A stretch of DNA of 64,000 bases, from the NCBI RefSeq assembly GCF_050433505.1, contig NZ_JBNPXC010000001.1:1273085-1337084 (forward strand). The letters are read 5' to 3'. Shown here in pieces: positions 9,510 through 17,349 of the stretch (position 1 is the stretch's first letter; every line of letters starts with the position of its first letter). The position numbers and the translations under genes are program-made. Source of the stretch: Methanobacterium_D oryzae (GTDB taxonomy: Archaea > Methanobacteriota > Methanobacteria > Methanobacteriales > Methanobacteriaceae). The notes under the pieces are model-generated. The model searched no databases, was not told the DNA's origin, and saw nothing but the letters and a program-made list of their open reading frames with translations.

Positions 9510-9827
9510 GATTTTTACCTATTGCGATTTAAGAAACATATATAAATAGTCTTTATCTACTATAAATATTGTTGATAAACCATTATAATTTACATGTACT
9601 GATCTAATTAAATACTTTATATTACACTGGACAATGTAAAAAGCATTAGATGATCAATGACTACAATGGTATTTTTAAATGAATAGTTACGTTTTTGAAT
9701 TTCAAAACAGGATAATTACTTGTGCAATAATTCAGTAATACAATATAAAGATAATTTTTAGAGATAAACAACCTATAAATATAAAGGTCAATAATTAACG
9801 AGAAATTAAATAGTTGGAGGAATTAAT
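9510..9827. other. Divergent intergenic region upstream of TBP, 318 bp
   Basis: AT-rich spacer separating the coiled-coil gene (minus) from tbp (plus). It holds TATA elements for both directions and an interrupted inverted repeat, TTACA...TGTAA, at about 9622-9640 that could be an operator. No coding frame is supported. Confidence 0.5.
9774..9783 (+). promoter_or_regulatory. Probable TATA box of tbp
   Basis: TATAAATATA lies about 45 bp upstream of the TTG start of tbp, leaving room for a transcription start near 9805 and a short leader carrying the GGAGGAATTAAT ribosome binding site. Assigned by position and consensus only. Confidence 0.5.
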
Positions 9828-10373
9828 TTGACAGATGTACCAATAAAAGTTGAAAATATTGTAGCTTCTGCAGCTTTTGGAAAATCAATAGAACTTCCTA
9901 AAGTAGCTCCAGCACTGGAAGGTGTTGAATTTAACTCAGAGAATTTCCCTGGGTTAATCTATAAACTTAAAGAGCCTAAAACAGCAGCTCTTATATTCGG
10001 ATCAGGAAAACTAGTGTGTACCGGTGCAAAATCTATAAGCGACTCAATTAAAGCTATAAATATTACTGTAGACAAGATGAGAACCTTAGATCCAGAAATA
10101 CCAAAAGAATTTGAAGTTAAAGTACAGAACATAGTGGCTTCAGCCAACCTTGGAAAGACATTAAACCTTGAAGCGGTTGCTTTAGACCTAGAAAACACAG
10201 AATATGAACCAGAACAGTTCCCAGGCCTTGTTTACAGACTTGAAGATCCTAAAGTAGTTTTACTTCTATTTGGTTCTGGAAAAGTAGTATGTACTGGTGC
10301 AAAAACGATTGAAGATGCTCAACTTGGTGTTGAGAGAACTAAGGAACGACTAGGTGAATTGGATTTAATTTAA
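9828..10373 (+). CDS. tbp: TATA-box-binding protein (TBP)
   Basis: General transcription factor that recognises archaeal TATA boxes. The 181-aa protein is two clear direct repeats (about residues 5-83 and 96-174), each with xNIVASAxxGK, the FPGL(I/V)Y turn and the FGSGK(L/V)VCTGAK signature that holds the DNA-kinking residues. The start is TTG behind GGAGG. It is followed after 33 bp by the serB-like gene on the same strand, probably one transcript; as I recall, the same pairing occurs in Methanothermobacter. Confidence 0.98.
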   Translation: MTDVPIKVENIVASAAFGKSIELPKVAPALEGVEFNSENFPGLIYKLKEPKTAALIFGSGKLVCTGAKSISDSIKAINITVDKMRTLDPEIPKEFEVKVQNIVASANLGKTLNLEAVALDLENTEYEPEQFPGLVYRLEDPKVVLLLFGSGKVVCTGAKTIEDAQLGVERTKERLGELDLI

Positions 10374-10406
10374 ATCCTCCATAAAATTTGATTTTTCGGT
10401 GATCTT

Positions 10407-11891
10407 TTGATTAAACTTATAGCCTTTGATCTTGATAATGTCCTTATAGACGGTGAAGCCATTGACGAAATTGGCAGACTAATGGGAATAGAAGACAAAA
10501 TAGCAGATATAACACAAAAAGCCATGGAAGGAAAAATTGATTTCGAAACTGCGATTAGAGAAAGAGTAGCTTTACTCAAGGGAGCTCCAGTGGATGAAAT
10601 CAAAAAGACAATGGAAAACATCCAGCTCATGGAAGGTGCTAAAGAAACCATAGAAGAACTTAAAAAAAGAGGATACAAAATTGCAACAATAAGTGGCAGC
10701 TTTGAATTCATTGCTAACCGATTAAAAGATGAATTAGGCCTTGATTATGCGTTCTCTAATATATTACATGAAGAAAATGGTGTCCTAACAGGAGAAGTAA
10801 GTGGACCTCTTGTAACTGGCACAAAAGCAGATGTATTGAAAGATATTATAGATATGGAAAATGTATCTGCAGAAGAATGTGCAGCAGTTGGGGATGGTGC
10901 GAATGACATTTCCATGCTTGAATTAGCTAAATTAGGAATAGCTTTTAATGCAAAACCTGTTTTAAGGGAAATAGCGGATGTTATAATTGAAAAAAGAGAT
11001 TTAAAAGATTTATTACCTTTATTTGAAGATAAAAATACAGAAGATGTTGAGGTTTCCAAATTGCATGAAGATAATTTTGATACACTTCTCAATGAAAAAA
11101 GAGAATATGAAAAAAAACTTGATGAACCTATAAAAGAACGAGATGCACTAAATAAAGAAGCAAACCAGCAAAGAGAATTAAGAAATGAATTAAATGCTAG
11201 TATTAAGGAAAATCTCGATAAAGCTATTGAATACAGAGACAAACGTGATGAAATAAATAAAGAAGTCAAAAAATACAAGAAGCTAAGAGATCAGACCAAT
11301 GAAGAATTAAAAAAGCTGGAATGGGCATCTGGTAAAAGAGATATAATAAATATTGAAAATGAAATAAAACGGATTGATAAGACCATCGAAACTCAAGTGC
11401 TCAATATTAGAAAAGAAAATGAGCTTGTAAAAAAAGCTACAGATTTAAGGAAAAAACTTCAAGACATGAAGGAAGATGAAAAAATCCAGAAAGAAGCACT
11501 TGAACTTAAAAAATTATCAGAATCTCATCATGAAAAAGTTGTAGAATTTTCTGATGAAGCACAGGTTACTCATGAAAGCATGCTTGAATACTTCAAAAAA
11601 ATAGATGATGTAAGAACTAAAGCTGATGAAGCTCATAATAAATTCATTGAAGCTAAAGATAATGCATCTAAAAAACATGAAGAAGTAAAAGAAATTTTAG
11701 GCCATATCCGTAAAATAAATAAAAAGTTGGATAAAGTTAAGTCTAAAAAACGAAGTAGAGATAGTGAAGCAACCATGAAAAAGAATTCTGAAGAAAAAGC
11801 GCATGCTGAAGATATATATCAGAAATTCAAAGATGGTAAAAAGCTTAATACAGATGAATTAATGCTTCTTCAAAAACATAATGTTATTTAA
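10407..11891 (+). CDS. serB: Phosphoserine-phosphatase-like HAD protein fused to a long coiled coil
   Basis: Residues 1 to about 215 form a HAD-superfamily phosphatase: FDLDNVLIDG holds the nucleophile and acid/base Asp pair, TISGS is motif II and VGDGANDISML is motif III, as in SerB. The remaining 270 or so residues are a highly charged Lys/Glu-rich coiled coil (for example KLDEPIKERDALNKEAN, about residues 230-470), making the protein twice the length of a normal SerB. The final stretch resembles small coiled-coil proteins common in methanogens. The start is TTG at 10407. Phosphoserine is the likely substrate by homology, but the fused coil suggests an added structural or docking role. Confidence 0.85.
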   Translation: MIKLIAFDLDNVLIDGEAIDEIGRLMGIEDKIADITQKAMEGKIDFETAIRERVALLKGAPVDEIKKTMENIQLMEGAKETIEELKKRGYKIATISGSFEFIANRLKDELGLDYAFSNILHEENGVLTGEVSGPLVTGTKADVLKDIIDMENVSAEECAAVGDGANDISMLELAKLGIAFNAKPVLREIADVIIEKRDLKDLLPLFEDKNTEDVEVSKLHEDNFDTLLNEKREYEKKLDEPIKERDALNKEANQQRELRNELNASIKENLDKAIEYRDKRDEINKEVKKYKKLRDQTNEELKKLEWASGKRDIINIENEIKRIDKTIETQVLNIRKENELVKKATDLRKKLQDMKEDEKIQKEALELKKLSESHHEKVVEFSDEAQVTHESMLEYFKKIDDVRTKADEAHNKFIEAKDNASKKHEEVKEILGHIRKINKKLDKVKSKKRSRDSEATMKKNSEEKAHAEDIYQKFKDGKKLNTDELMLLQKHNVI

Positions 11892-11915
11892 AATAACATT
11901 AATTAATTCTTTTTA
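11880..11915. terminator. Perfect 10-bp hairpin with T-tract at convergent gene ends
   Basis: AATGTTATTT (11880-11889) pairs with AAATAACATT (11891-11900) around one base, overlapping the serB stop codon. A T-rich run follows. Because the next gene converges on it, this can end transcription from both sides. Confidence 0.6.
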
Positions 11916-12137
11916 ATAATTGAAAAGAGTTTCAGATGATTCTATATCAACAGTCCTTGGATTTCGACCCATTTCGAGTATAAATTTGTTAACTCTTTCC
12001 ATCATATCAATATAATCTTTTTTTAGAATTCTATACTCTTCAATGATTATATATTCCGGCATTTGACCATTCTGTTTTTTATATTCTAATATTTTATTAA
12101 CCATAGTTCTATATTGTTTAAGGGTTAATCTTTCCAC
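11913..12137 (-). CDS. Small protein with two pseudomurein-binding-like repeats, 74 aa
   Basis: The protein contains two copies of a pattern like the pseudomurein-binding repeat of Methanobacteriales: YRTMVNKILEYKKQNGQMPE (from about residue 9) and YIDMMERVNKFILEMGRNPR (from about residue 42). Both show a helix ending in a (N/M)GxxP-type turn. There is no signal peptide or transmembrane segment, unlike surface proteins that carry this module. The start is GTG at 12137 behind GGCGGT. The repeat assignment is pattern recognition and moderately certain; function is unknown. Confidence 0.6.
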   Translation of the reverse strand: MERLTLKQYRTMVNKILEYKKQNGQMPEYIIIEEYRILKKDYIDMMERVNKFILEMGRNPRTVDIESSETLFNY

Positions 12138-12206
12138 TTTAACCGCCTTTATTTATTATAATTTCTGACTTAAAAATTTAAAAATAAAAAAATGAATGGA
12201 ATGTAA

Positions 12207-12971
12207 TTATTCATCCTGAATTGATATCGTTGCCCTTGGGTTAAATGGATTTGTTCTCATTGCAAGGGAGAAAAGATAAGGATAATTTTTCTTTAAGTGT
12301 TCTAGGTATTCTAGCCATTCATTAATTATTAAGCTATAAGCTCGTTCAACGTCTCCTGCAAGATGTTTATAATCTGCTGTAGGTAGATTCATTAAATCAT
12401 CCCTACTTTCAAGCTCTTCAGTTATATGAAATACAGCCCAAAGTAAATCTGTAAACGAGTCATGCTCAAGTAAGTTAGGATTTGCAAGAAGACGTAGCAT
12501 GAACTCTCTTTTTTGGACTAAAAATGTTTTAAGTTCTTCAAGATAAATTAATGATTCGGGATTATCTTTTCTAATATCAAGAGTATAATCAAAATTTTTT
12601 ATTACTTTAGTTGCATCTAAGAAATCTTCTTCTTTCCAAGAATTGCTTATTATAAGATTTTCTCTAATTTTGTCGGTATCAGGGTCAAAATCAGACATTC
12701 CTCTTAATAAATCAGTTCCAACTTCGCTAAAAAAGGATCCTATAACCATATTCATTTTTTGAAGCATATTTCGTTTTTCTGTTTCACTTATAATCCATTC
12801 TAAGAAAAGAACCACAACAAGAGCTTCTAGTGGTATAAATGCCATATCTATGGCAAAATAGAACAAAGTATGTTTAACATCTCCAAAGATTAAAGCATTT
12901 GCAACATAAAGAATCAATGATAAAATTATAAATAATATTCCTAAACGTACTCGCCATCCAAGTTTTTTCAT
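12207..12971 (-). CDS. Two-helix membrane protein with a cytosolic helical domain, 254 aa
   Basis: The N-terminus has two hydrophobic segments (about residues 10-28 and 38-61, LGILFIILSLILYVANALIF and FIPLEALVVVLFLEWII), followed by a soluble helical domain of about 190 residues with acidic and aromatic character and a C-terminal AMRTNPFNP motif. No enzymatic signature is visible. Similar proteins are found as uncharacterised membrane proteins in methanogens and bacteria. Topology (both ends in the cytosol) is inferred from the positive residues in the first segment. Confidence 0.72.
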   Translation of the reverse strand: MKKLGWRVRLGILFIILSLILYVANALIFGDVKHTLFYFAIDMAFIPLEALVVVLFLEWIISETEKRNMLQKMNMVIGSFFSEVGTDLLRGMSDFDPDTDKIRENLIISNSWKEEDFLDATKVIKNFDYTLDIRKDNPESLIYLEELKTFLVQKREFMLRLLANPNLLEHDSFTDLLWAVFHITEELESRDDLMNLPTADYKHLAGDVERAYSLIINEWLEYLEHLKKNYPYLFSLAMRTNPFNPRATISIQDE

Positions 12972-13018
12972 TTAATTGCCTCCAAGATATAATTATAATT
13001 GAAATGATTTAAACTATG

Positions 13019-13579
13019 CTATTTTTGTGCAGTTATAATTGTAATAGGATTGTTTGCAAACATCATAGTTCCTCTATCCATTATTTGTCCCTTTGAAATG
13101 GATACATTAACAACTTCAATTGACATATCAAGATTTTGCAATGTTTTTAGGGCTTCTGTAGGGGTTTCAAGCAATATAGATGTAATTATAATCCTACCAT
13201 CTTTTTTGAGTTTTTTGTACCCTTTTTCTATTATAAGGGATAAATCCCCACCACTTCCACCAATCATTAAAATGTCAATATCTTCAATATCTCTTAAGGC
13301 TTTAAGTGCATTTTTATGTAAAAGATGTGCTTTATTAGTTAAATTATGTTTCTGGAGGTTTTTTTGAGTTATTTGCAAAGCGTCTATGTTTTTATCAACT
13401 GCATAAACAATTTGAGCCCTTTTTGCAAATTCTACAGTTAATCCTCCAGTTCCACAGCCAATATCAACTACAGTATCATTTGATGACACTTTAGATTTGC
13501 AAATAATAAGACATCTTATTTCTTCTTTTGTTGGCCCTGGAACATCTTCACTACTTATGAAACTACTATCTGGAATCAT
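13019..13579 (-). CDS. cbiT: Cobalt-precorrin-6B/7 C15-methyltransferase CbiT-type
   Basis: Class I SAM-dependent methyltransferase of 186 aa. The SAM site VDIGCGTGGLTVEFAKRA, acidic loop VYAVDKN and the later MIGGSGGDL turn are typical of CbiT, which methylates C15 and decarboxylates the C12 side chain in anaerobic corrinoid synthesis. The N-terminal PGPTKEEIRCLIICK segment is also CbiT-like. I place the start at the ATG at 13579; a GTG three codons upstream is possible. It lies between a membrane protein and the UbiX gene on the same strand. Confidence 0.88.
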   Translation of the reverse strand: MIPDSSFISSEDVPGPTKEEIRCLIICKSKVSSNDTVVDIGCGTGGLTVEFAKRAQIVYAVDKNIDALQITQKNLQKHNLTNKAHLLHKNALKALRDIEDIDILMIGGSGGDLSLIIEKGYKKLKKDGRIIITSILLETPTEALKTLQNLDMSIEVVNVSISKGQIMDRGTMMFANNPITIITAQK

Positions 13580-13614
13580 TATAAACACTATTTCTTTTTA
13601 AATGTAATGGTCTA

Positions 13615-14175
13615 TTAAGGATTTTCTCCATGCCACCTTTTAAAGAGATTGTTGTCAATTTCTAATGCATCTAAAATTTTTCCAACAACAAAATTAGTGA
13701 GTTCATCAATGTTTTTGGGATTATGATAAAATGCAGGCATTGCAGGTAAAATTATGCCTCCTTCATTACTAATTTTAAGCATATTTTCAAGATGAACTGA
13801 TCTAAGCGGAGTTTCACGTGGTACAAGTACAAGTTTTCTTCGTTCTTTAAGTGAAACATCCGCACCTCTTGTTATAGCATTACTTGCATATCCTGTTGCT
13901 ATAGCAGAAAGCGTTTTCATTGTGCATGGTACTATTACCATAGAATTAAATCTACAAGATCCACTGTTTATGGAAGCTGTTAAATCTTTAGGATCATAGT
14001 ATACATCTGCAAGTTCCTTTAATTCTTCTTCTTTAAGTCCGAGCTCATATTCAAGGATTATTTTAGCTGGATCTGTAACTACAAGAGCAGTATATTCTCC
14101 TAATTTCTTTAAAACTTCAAGGAGCCTTACTCCGTAGATTACTCCACTTGCACCAGTAATTGCAATTACTATCAT
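13615..14175 (-). CDS. ubiX: UbiX-family flavin prenyltransferase
   Basis: Makes prenylated FMN, the cofactor of UbiD-type decarboxylases. The 186-aa protein opens with ITGASGVIYGVRLLEVL (FMN phosphate binding), and contains the VLVPRETPLRSVHLENML segment and the PAMPAFYHNPK segment characteristic of UbiX/Pad1. The start is the ATG at 14175 behind GAGTGAT; an in-frame GTG lies three codons upstream. No ubiD is present in the window. It is 31 bp from the HD hydrolase gene upstream and likely in the same minus-strand transcript. Confidence 0.93.
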   Translation of the reverse strand: MIVIAITGASGVIYGVRLLEVLKKLGEYTALVVTDPAKIILEYELGLKEEELKELADVYYDPKDLTASINSGSCRFNSMVIVPCTMKTLSAIATGYASNAITRGADVSLKERRKLVLVPRETPLRSVHLENMLKISNEGGIILPAMPAFYHNPKNIDELTNFVVGKILDALEIDNNLFKRWHGENP

Positions 14176-14206
14176 TAATATCACTCTTTTTTAAATTTAT
14201 AAAATA

Positions 14207-15391
14207 TTACATCCAATCTTTAATGTTTTTTTGCATTGTAAGTTCAATATAGCTCTCAAATGGAAAATTTGAAGCTTTTTTAGCATATTCTTCAGGAATA
14301 TAGATAGATATATCCGCATAATTGAATCTAAGGTTTTTAAGAGCACTTACTAAACTAGATATTTCACTTAATGTTACTCGTTCATCCCCAACTGATACTA
14401 ATGTTCTCATTTCATTAAAGAAAGGATATTCTGGAATATCAATTATTGTATACTCGGGAGGAGATCCCAAATCTTCAGCAATTTCAAGCTCAATTCTCTG
14501 GATTTTACGTTCGCTAATTCTAAAAACATCTTTAGGCTCTTCTAAATCACTTAATTTAATGGAAAATACGCTTTTAAATAAGTCTCTATTATCCAATCTT
14601 TTAATAATATCATTGATGTTTCCTTTCTGGGCTCTTGCTATTGAAATAATATCTATATCGTCATAGCGATAAATATTATCAAGGTCGACGATTTCTGATT
14701 CAAACATCCATTTCATACATCTTCTAAACATGGAATTTATTATTCTTGTGGTATGGTGTTGATAAACACTTGGATACATTTGATATCTTGCAATTAGCGC
14801 TGATTCTGCAGCTTGAACTCCTTTTTGCCCAATAATGAGGATATCTTCGAGCTTCATTGAATGAATAAGCCTTTCAATATCAATAGTGCCATAAGCAACT
14901 CCTGTATAATATGAATCTCTTAAAAGATAATCCATTCTATCTGCATCAAGATCTCCACTCATTATTTGTCCAAGTCGCCCCTTTCCATTAATTAAATCTA
15001 TTATATCGTTTGTATTGAACTTTTCAGATAATATATCAGCAATTTGAGTTTCTTTAATAACTTTGGATGTTAAATTCTCGTGTGTAGTATTCAAAACCCC
15101 TTCTGATACATGTGAAAATGGCCCGTGTCCAGTATCATGTAAAAGTGCACATGCCCTGAGCATTTTTTTTTCATGATCATTTAATCCAACACTTTCTGCT
15201 ATTTTTGATGCAGTATACATGGTTCCTATTGAATGCTCAAAACGAGAGTGATTTGCACCAGGATATACTAGATTTGTAAATCCAAGCTGTTTCACGCGCC
15301 TTAAGCGTTGCACTTGGGGAGTGTCTGCTAATCTAACCTCGAATTCATCAAGATACAGATTTCCATGAACACTGTCTCTTATAATTTTCAA
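14207..15391 (-). CDS. HD-domain phosphohydrolase (dGTPase-like)
   Basis: Metal-dependent phosphohydrolase of the HD superfamily, close to the dGTPase/SAMHD1-like branch. Residues visible are RRVKQLGF, NHSRFEHSIGT (first metal His), LLHDTGHGPFSH (the HD pair) and SGDLDADRMDYLLRD (C-terminal metal Asp region). Archaeal members may hydrolyse dNTPs or other nucleotides; the substrate is not evident. The start is most likely TTG at 15391, with GGGGGAG seven bases upstream; GTG at 15397 would be too close to that site. It lies 29 bp downstream of moaE. Confidence 0.9.
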   Translation of the reverse strand: MKIIRDSVHGNLYLDEFEVRLADTPQVQRLRRVKQLGFTNLVYPGANHSRFEHSIGTMYTASKIAESVGLNDHEKKMLRACALLHDTGHGPFSHVSEGVLNTTHENLTSKVIKETQIADILSEKFNTNDIIDLINGKGRLGQIMSGDLDADRMDYLLRDSYYTGVAYGTIDIERLIHSMKLEDILIIGQKGVQAAESALIARYQMYPSVYQHHTTRIINSMFRRCMKWMFESEIVDLDNIYRYDDIDIISIARAQKGNINDIIKRLDNRDLFKSVFSIKLSDLEEPKDVFRISERKIQRIELEIAEDLGSPPEYTIIDIPEYPFFNEMRTLVSVGDERVTLSEISSLVSALKNLRFNYADISIYIPEEYAKKASNFPFESYIELTMQKNIKDWM

Positions 15392-15420
15392 ATTCACTCT
15401 CCCCCAGTATAAGTCTCATA

Positions 15421-15864
15421 TTATCCTCCAGACATGATAATATTTTTCCCTTCATCCGTATATTCTTCTTTTTTAAAGTCAAGTTCATATTTTATACGTT
15501 CTATTGATTCTTTTAAGGCATCCCGAGTTTCGCCTCTATGGGCTCCAGCTACTACTACAAGCAATAATGAATCTCCGGTATAAAATTCACCGATATAATG
15601 TGCTGCGGCTATCTCTGCTACTCCATATTTCTCTTTAACCTGGATTATAATTTGTTTAAGCTCTTTTTCAGTTTTTTCCATATCCGGGGTACTCATAATT
15701 AATTTTTGAACTCTTTTATCTTCTTCAGTACCTCTTACGATACCTTCAAATGAAAAAATAGCTCCACATTCATCAATTTTGGGGCTTTTTTTAATTTGAG
15801 TGATAAGATCACATAATGTAACATTATCATCTTCCTTTTTTAAAATTTTCACATTTTGGGCCAT
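15421..15864 (-). CDS. moaE: Molybdopterin synthase catalytic subunit MoaE
   Basis: MoaE transfers sulfur from thiocarboxylated MoaD onto cyclic pyranopterin phosphate to make molybdopterin, needed here for tungsten or molybdenum formylmethanofuran dehydrogenase and formate dehydrogenase. The 147-aa protein has the GAIFSFEGIVRG strand, the AAAHYIGEFYTGD segment, the AHRGETRDAL motif and the Lys-rich active-site end FKKEEYTDEGK. No moaD is adjacent. The C-terminus ends soon after the catalytic region, as is normal. Confidence 0.9.
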   Translation of the reverse strand: MAQNVKILKKEDDNVTLCDLITQIKKSPKIDECGAIFSFEGIVRGTEEDKRVQKLIMSTPDMEKTEKELKQIIIQVKEKYGVAEIAAAHYIGEFYTGDSLLLVVVAGAHRGETRDALKESIERIKYELDFKKEEYTDEGKNIIMSGG

Positions 15865-15939
15865 ATAATCACCATAATTGATCTTTTTATGAATTATTTG
15901 TTTATAGTTTAATTTAGTTTTTGCAATATTTTAATTATC

Positions 15940-16476
15940 TTAGAAATCATTAGCTATTTCAGAAACTTCTTTTTTAGACAAATCTTTAATTCTGGAGATT
16001 CCATCAATTTCTCTTATAACATCAGCTACTGATTTAGGGACAAGTGATTCCCAATCTCCATTATTAAGTATTCGTTTTCTAACTTCAGTTCCAGAATAGT
16101 TTTCACGGTTAAATAAAGGAGGTTCTGTAACTTCATATCCTGCCTCAAGAAAAAGGCGTTGAACAAGAGAATTTCCTGAATAAATATACTTAAAAGGGGG
16201 TGTTAACATCCTAATATGCGCTACCCAGATAGAATTGCAAGCTACATCTTGAACTGGAATGATATAGTATTTAGATGCTGAAATACCATTTTCACTAAGT
16301 GCTTTTGTTAACATCATTACCCTTTCTCCTGCTGTAAATGGATCTTTTAAGGTATGGCTTAACTGAGCACTTCCAATACCTATTATAACTTCGTCTACAT
16401 CCTCAAGAATGCTTTTTATAACTTGGAGGTGTCCTTCATGAACTGGCTGCATTCTCCCAACAAGTAATCCCCTCAA
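15940..16476 (-). CDS. nadM: Nicotinamide-mononucleotide adenylyltransferase
   Basis: Final step of NAD synthesis: NMN plus ATP gives NAD. It is an archaeal NadM-type nucleotidyltransferase with GRMQPVHEGHL (the HxGH motif) at the N-terminus, DPFTAGERVMML, and the C-terminal GTEVRKRI motif. I choose the TTG at 16476 (178 aa), giving MRGLLVGR as in the well-known Methanothermobacter enzyme, with GGTGAT ending five bases before it; an upstream TTG at 16488 is less likely. Its promoter region contains the 101-bp tandem array described separately. Confidence 0.96.
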   Translation of the reverse strand: MRGLLVGRMQPVHEGHLQVIKSILEDVDEVIIGIGSAQLSHTLKDPFTAGERVMMLTKALSENGISASKYYIIPVQDVACNSIWVAHIRMLTPPFKYIYSGNSLVQRLFLEAGYEVTEPPLFNRENYSGTEVRKRILNNGDWESLVPKSVADVIREIDGISRIKDLSKKEVSEIANDF

Positions 16477-16845
16477 ATCAATCACCAATTAATCTTTTTA
16501 TTCTTTTTGTTTTAATATTTTGTTAAATATAATAAGATATGAATCATGAATTTCGTCATACACTTGCAAATTATGTTTATAAAAGTATTTTTGTATTACA
16601 ATTAGTTGTATATATTAATTGGTGAATATTAACTTATTAACTTACTATACATTTCATAATACACTTGAAACTTATGTCAAAATTATTATTTTAGTATTAC
16701 TTTTTATTGTTTTAAAGTAAAATCAAATATTAATTTATTAACTATTAATATATTAAATAATACACTTGCAATGTATGTCATAATAAGTAAATTTGTATTA
16801 CTTTTTAAAGTAATTTAAAATAAAAATTAATTTAGTTAATATAAA
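16477..16845. other. Very AT-rich spacer carrying the 101-bp repeat array
   Basis: Between the nadM start and the DUF2795 stop. Besides the repeat array (listed separately) there is no coding frame. The composition is markedly more AT-rich than flanking genes. Confidence 0.6.
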
Positions 16846-16860
16846 TTATTTCATTTTGCC
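16558..16860 (+). repeat. Three tandem 101-bp units with ORB-like boxes (candidate origin/Orc1 sites)
   Basis: Units begin at 16558, 16659 and 16760, exactly 101 bp apart. Each opens with ATACACTTG(A/C)AA followed by TATGT, has GTATTAC at offset 35, and an AATATTAA-type block at about offset 67. The period is exact while intervening bases have diverged. The core TACACTTGAA matches the Methanothermobacter Orc1/Cdc6 mini-ORB as I remember it. The last unit runs a few bases into the end of the DUF2795 gene. The repeat is directly visible; the replication role is inference. Confidence 0.8.
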
Positions 16861-17040
16861 AATTGCTATGCTTATATCAATAGGAGAATTAAACTGTTTA
16901 TCAGGGACATTCTCTAAGATATTTAAAACATCTTGATCAGCATTATTGCTTTCTGCTTGTTGAATCAAATCCTGTTTACTTGCAGGGAATTTTATTCCTT
17001 TAATATATTTTTCAACCTGTGCTGGGCTAACTCTTACCAT
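16846..17040 (-). CDS. DUF2795 family small protein, 64 aa
   Basis: Short soluble protein with the DUF2795 pattern: VEKYIKGIKFPASKQDLI, a helical middle with acidic residues, then DVLNILENVPDKQFNSPIDI. Members are small, widespread and uncharacterised, sometimes discussed as DNA-associated. ATG is preceded by AGGTGAAATA. The gene reads into the tandem array at its 3' end and has its own promoter in the 17.05-17.1 kb region. Confidence 0.85.
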   Translation of the reverse strand: MVRVSPAQVEKYIKGIKFPASKQDLIQQAESNNADQDVLNILENVPDKQFNSPIDISIAIGKMK

Positions 17041-17349
17041 TATTTCACCTCATATAATCTATTTAATGCAATTAACTGTTAAATCTTAAATAAATAGATA
17101 TATATTAAAATAATAGATAATAGGGGGCTTTTATATGAGTGAATTCATAATTAAAGAAATTTAACTTTTTATTAGTTCCATTTTCGAATATCAAAAGTTA
17201 ACTAATTTACTATAATTTTAATAAAAAGTATTACTTATAATTTTTTCAAAAATTTTATGATTTTAGTTTAAGAAAAACTATTATAATACCATGACCTATT
17301 ATAAATTACAATTATAAAGCTCATATTTTTTAAATAATGGTGATGCTCA
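17041..17349 (+). promoter_or_regulatory. Leader region of the AtwA-like gene with a possible leader peptide and alternative hairpins
   Basis: A TATA-like run at about 17095-17106 is followed by GGGGGC and a nine-codon frame, ATG at 17135 to TAA at 17162-17164. AACTTTT (17163-17169) can pair with AAAAGTT (17193-17199), while the overlapping ACTTTTTATTA (17164-17174) pairs perfectly with TAATAAAAAGT (17219-17229); ATTAGTT (17171-17177) also matches AACTAAT (17200-17206). These foldings exclude one another. The remaining leader up to 17349 is AT-rich and also holds a second TATA-like box near 17300. Regulation by this structure is inference. Confidence 0.4.

Noticed and set aside
16558..16860. 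Tandem array as a CRISPR
   Set aside because: Only three units of 101 bp with diverged interiors and no conserved 28-37 bp repeat with unique spacers; no cas genes are present.
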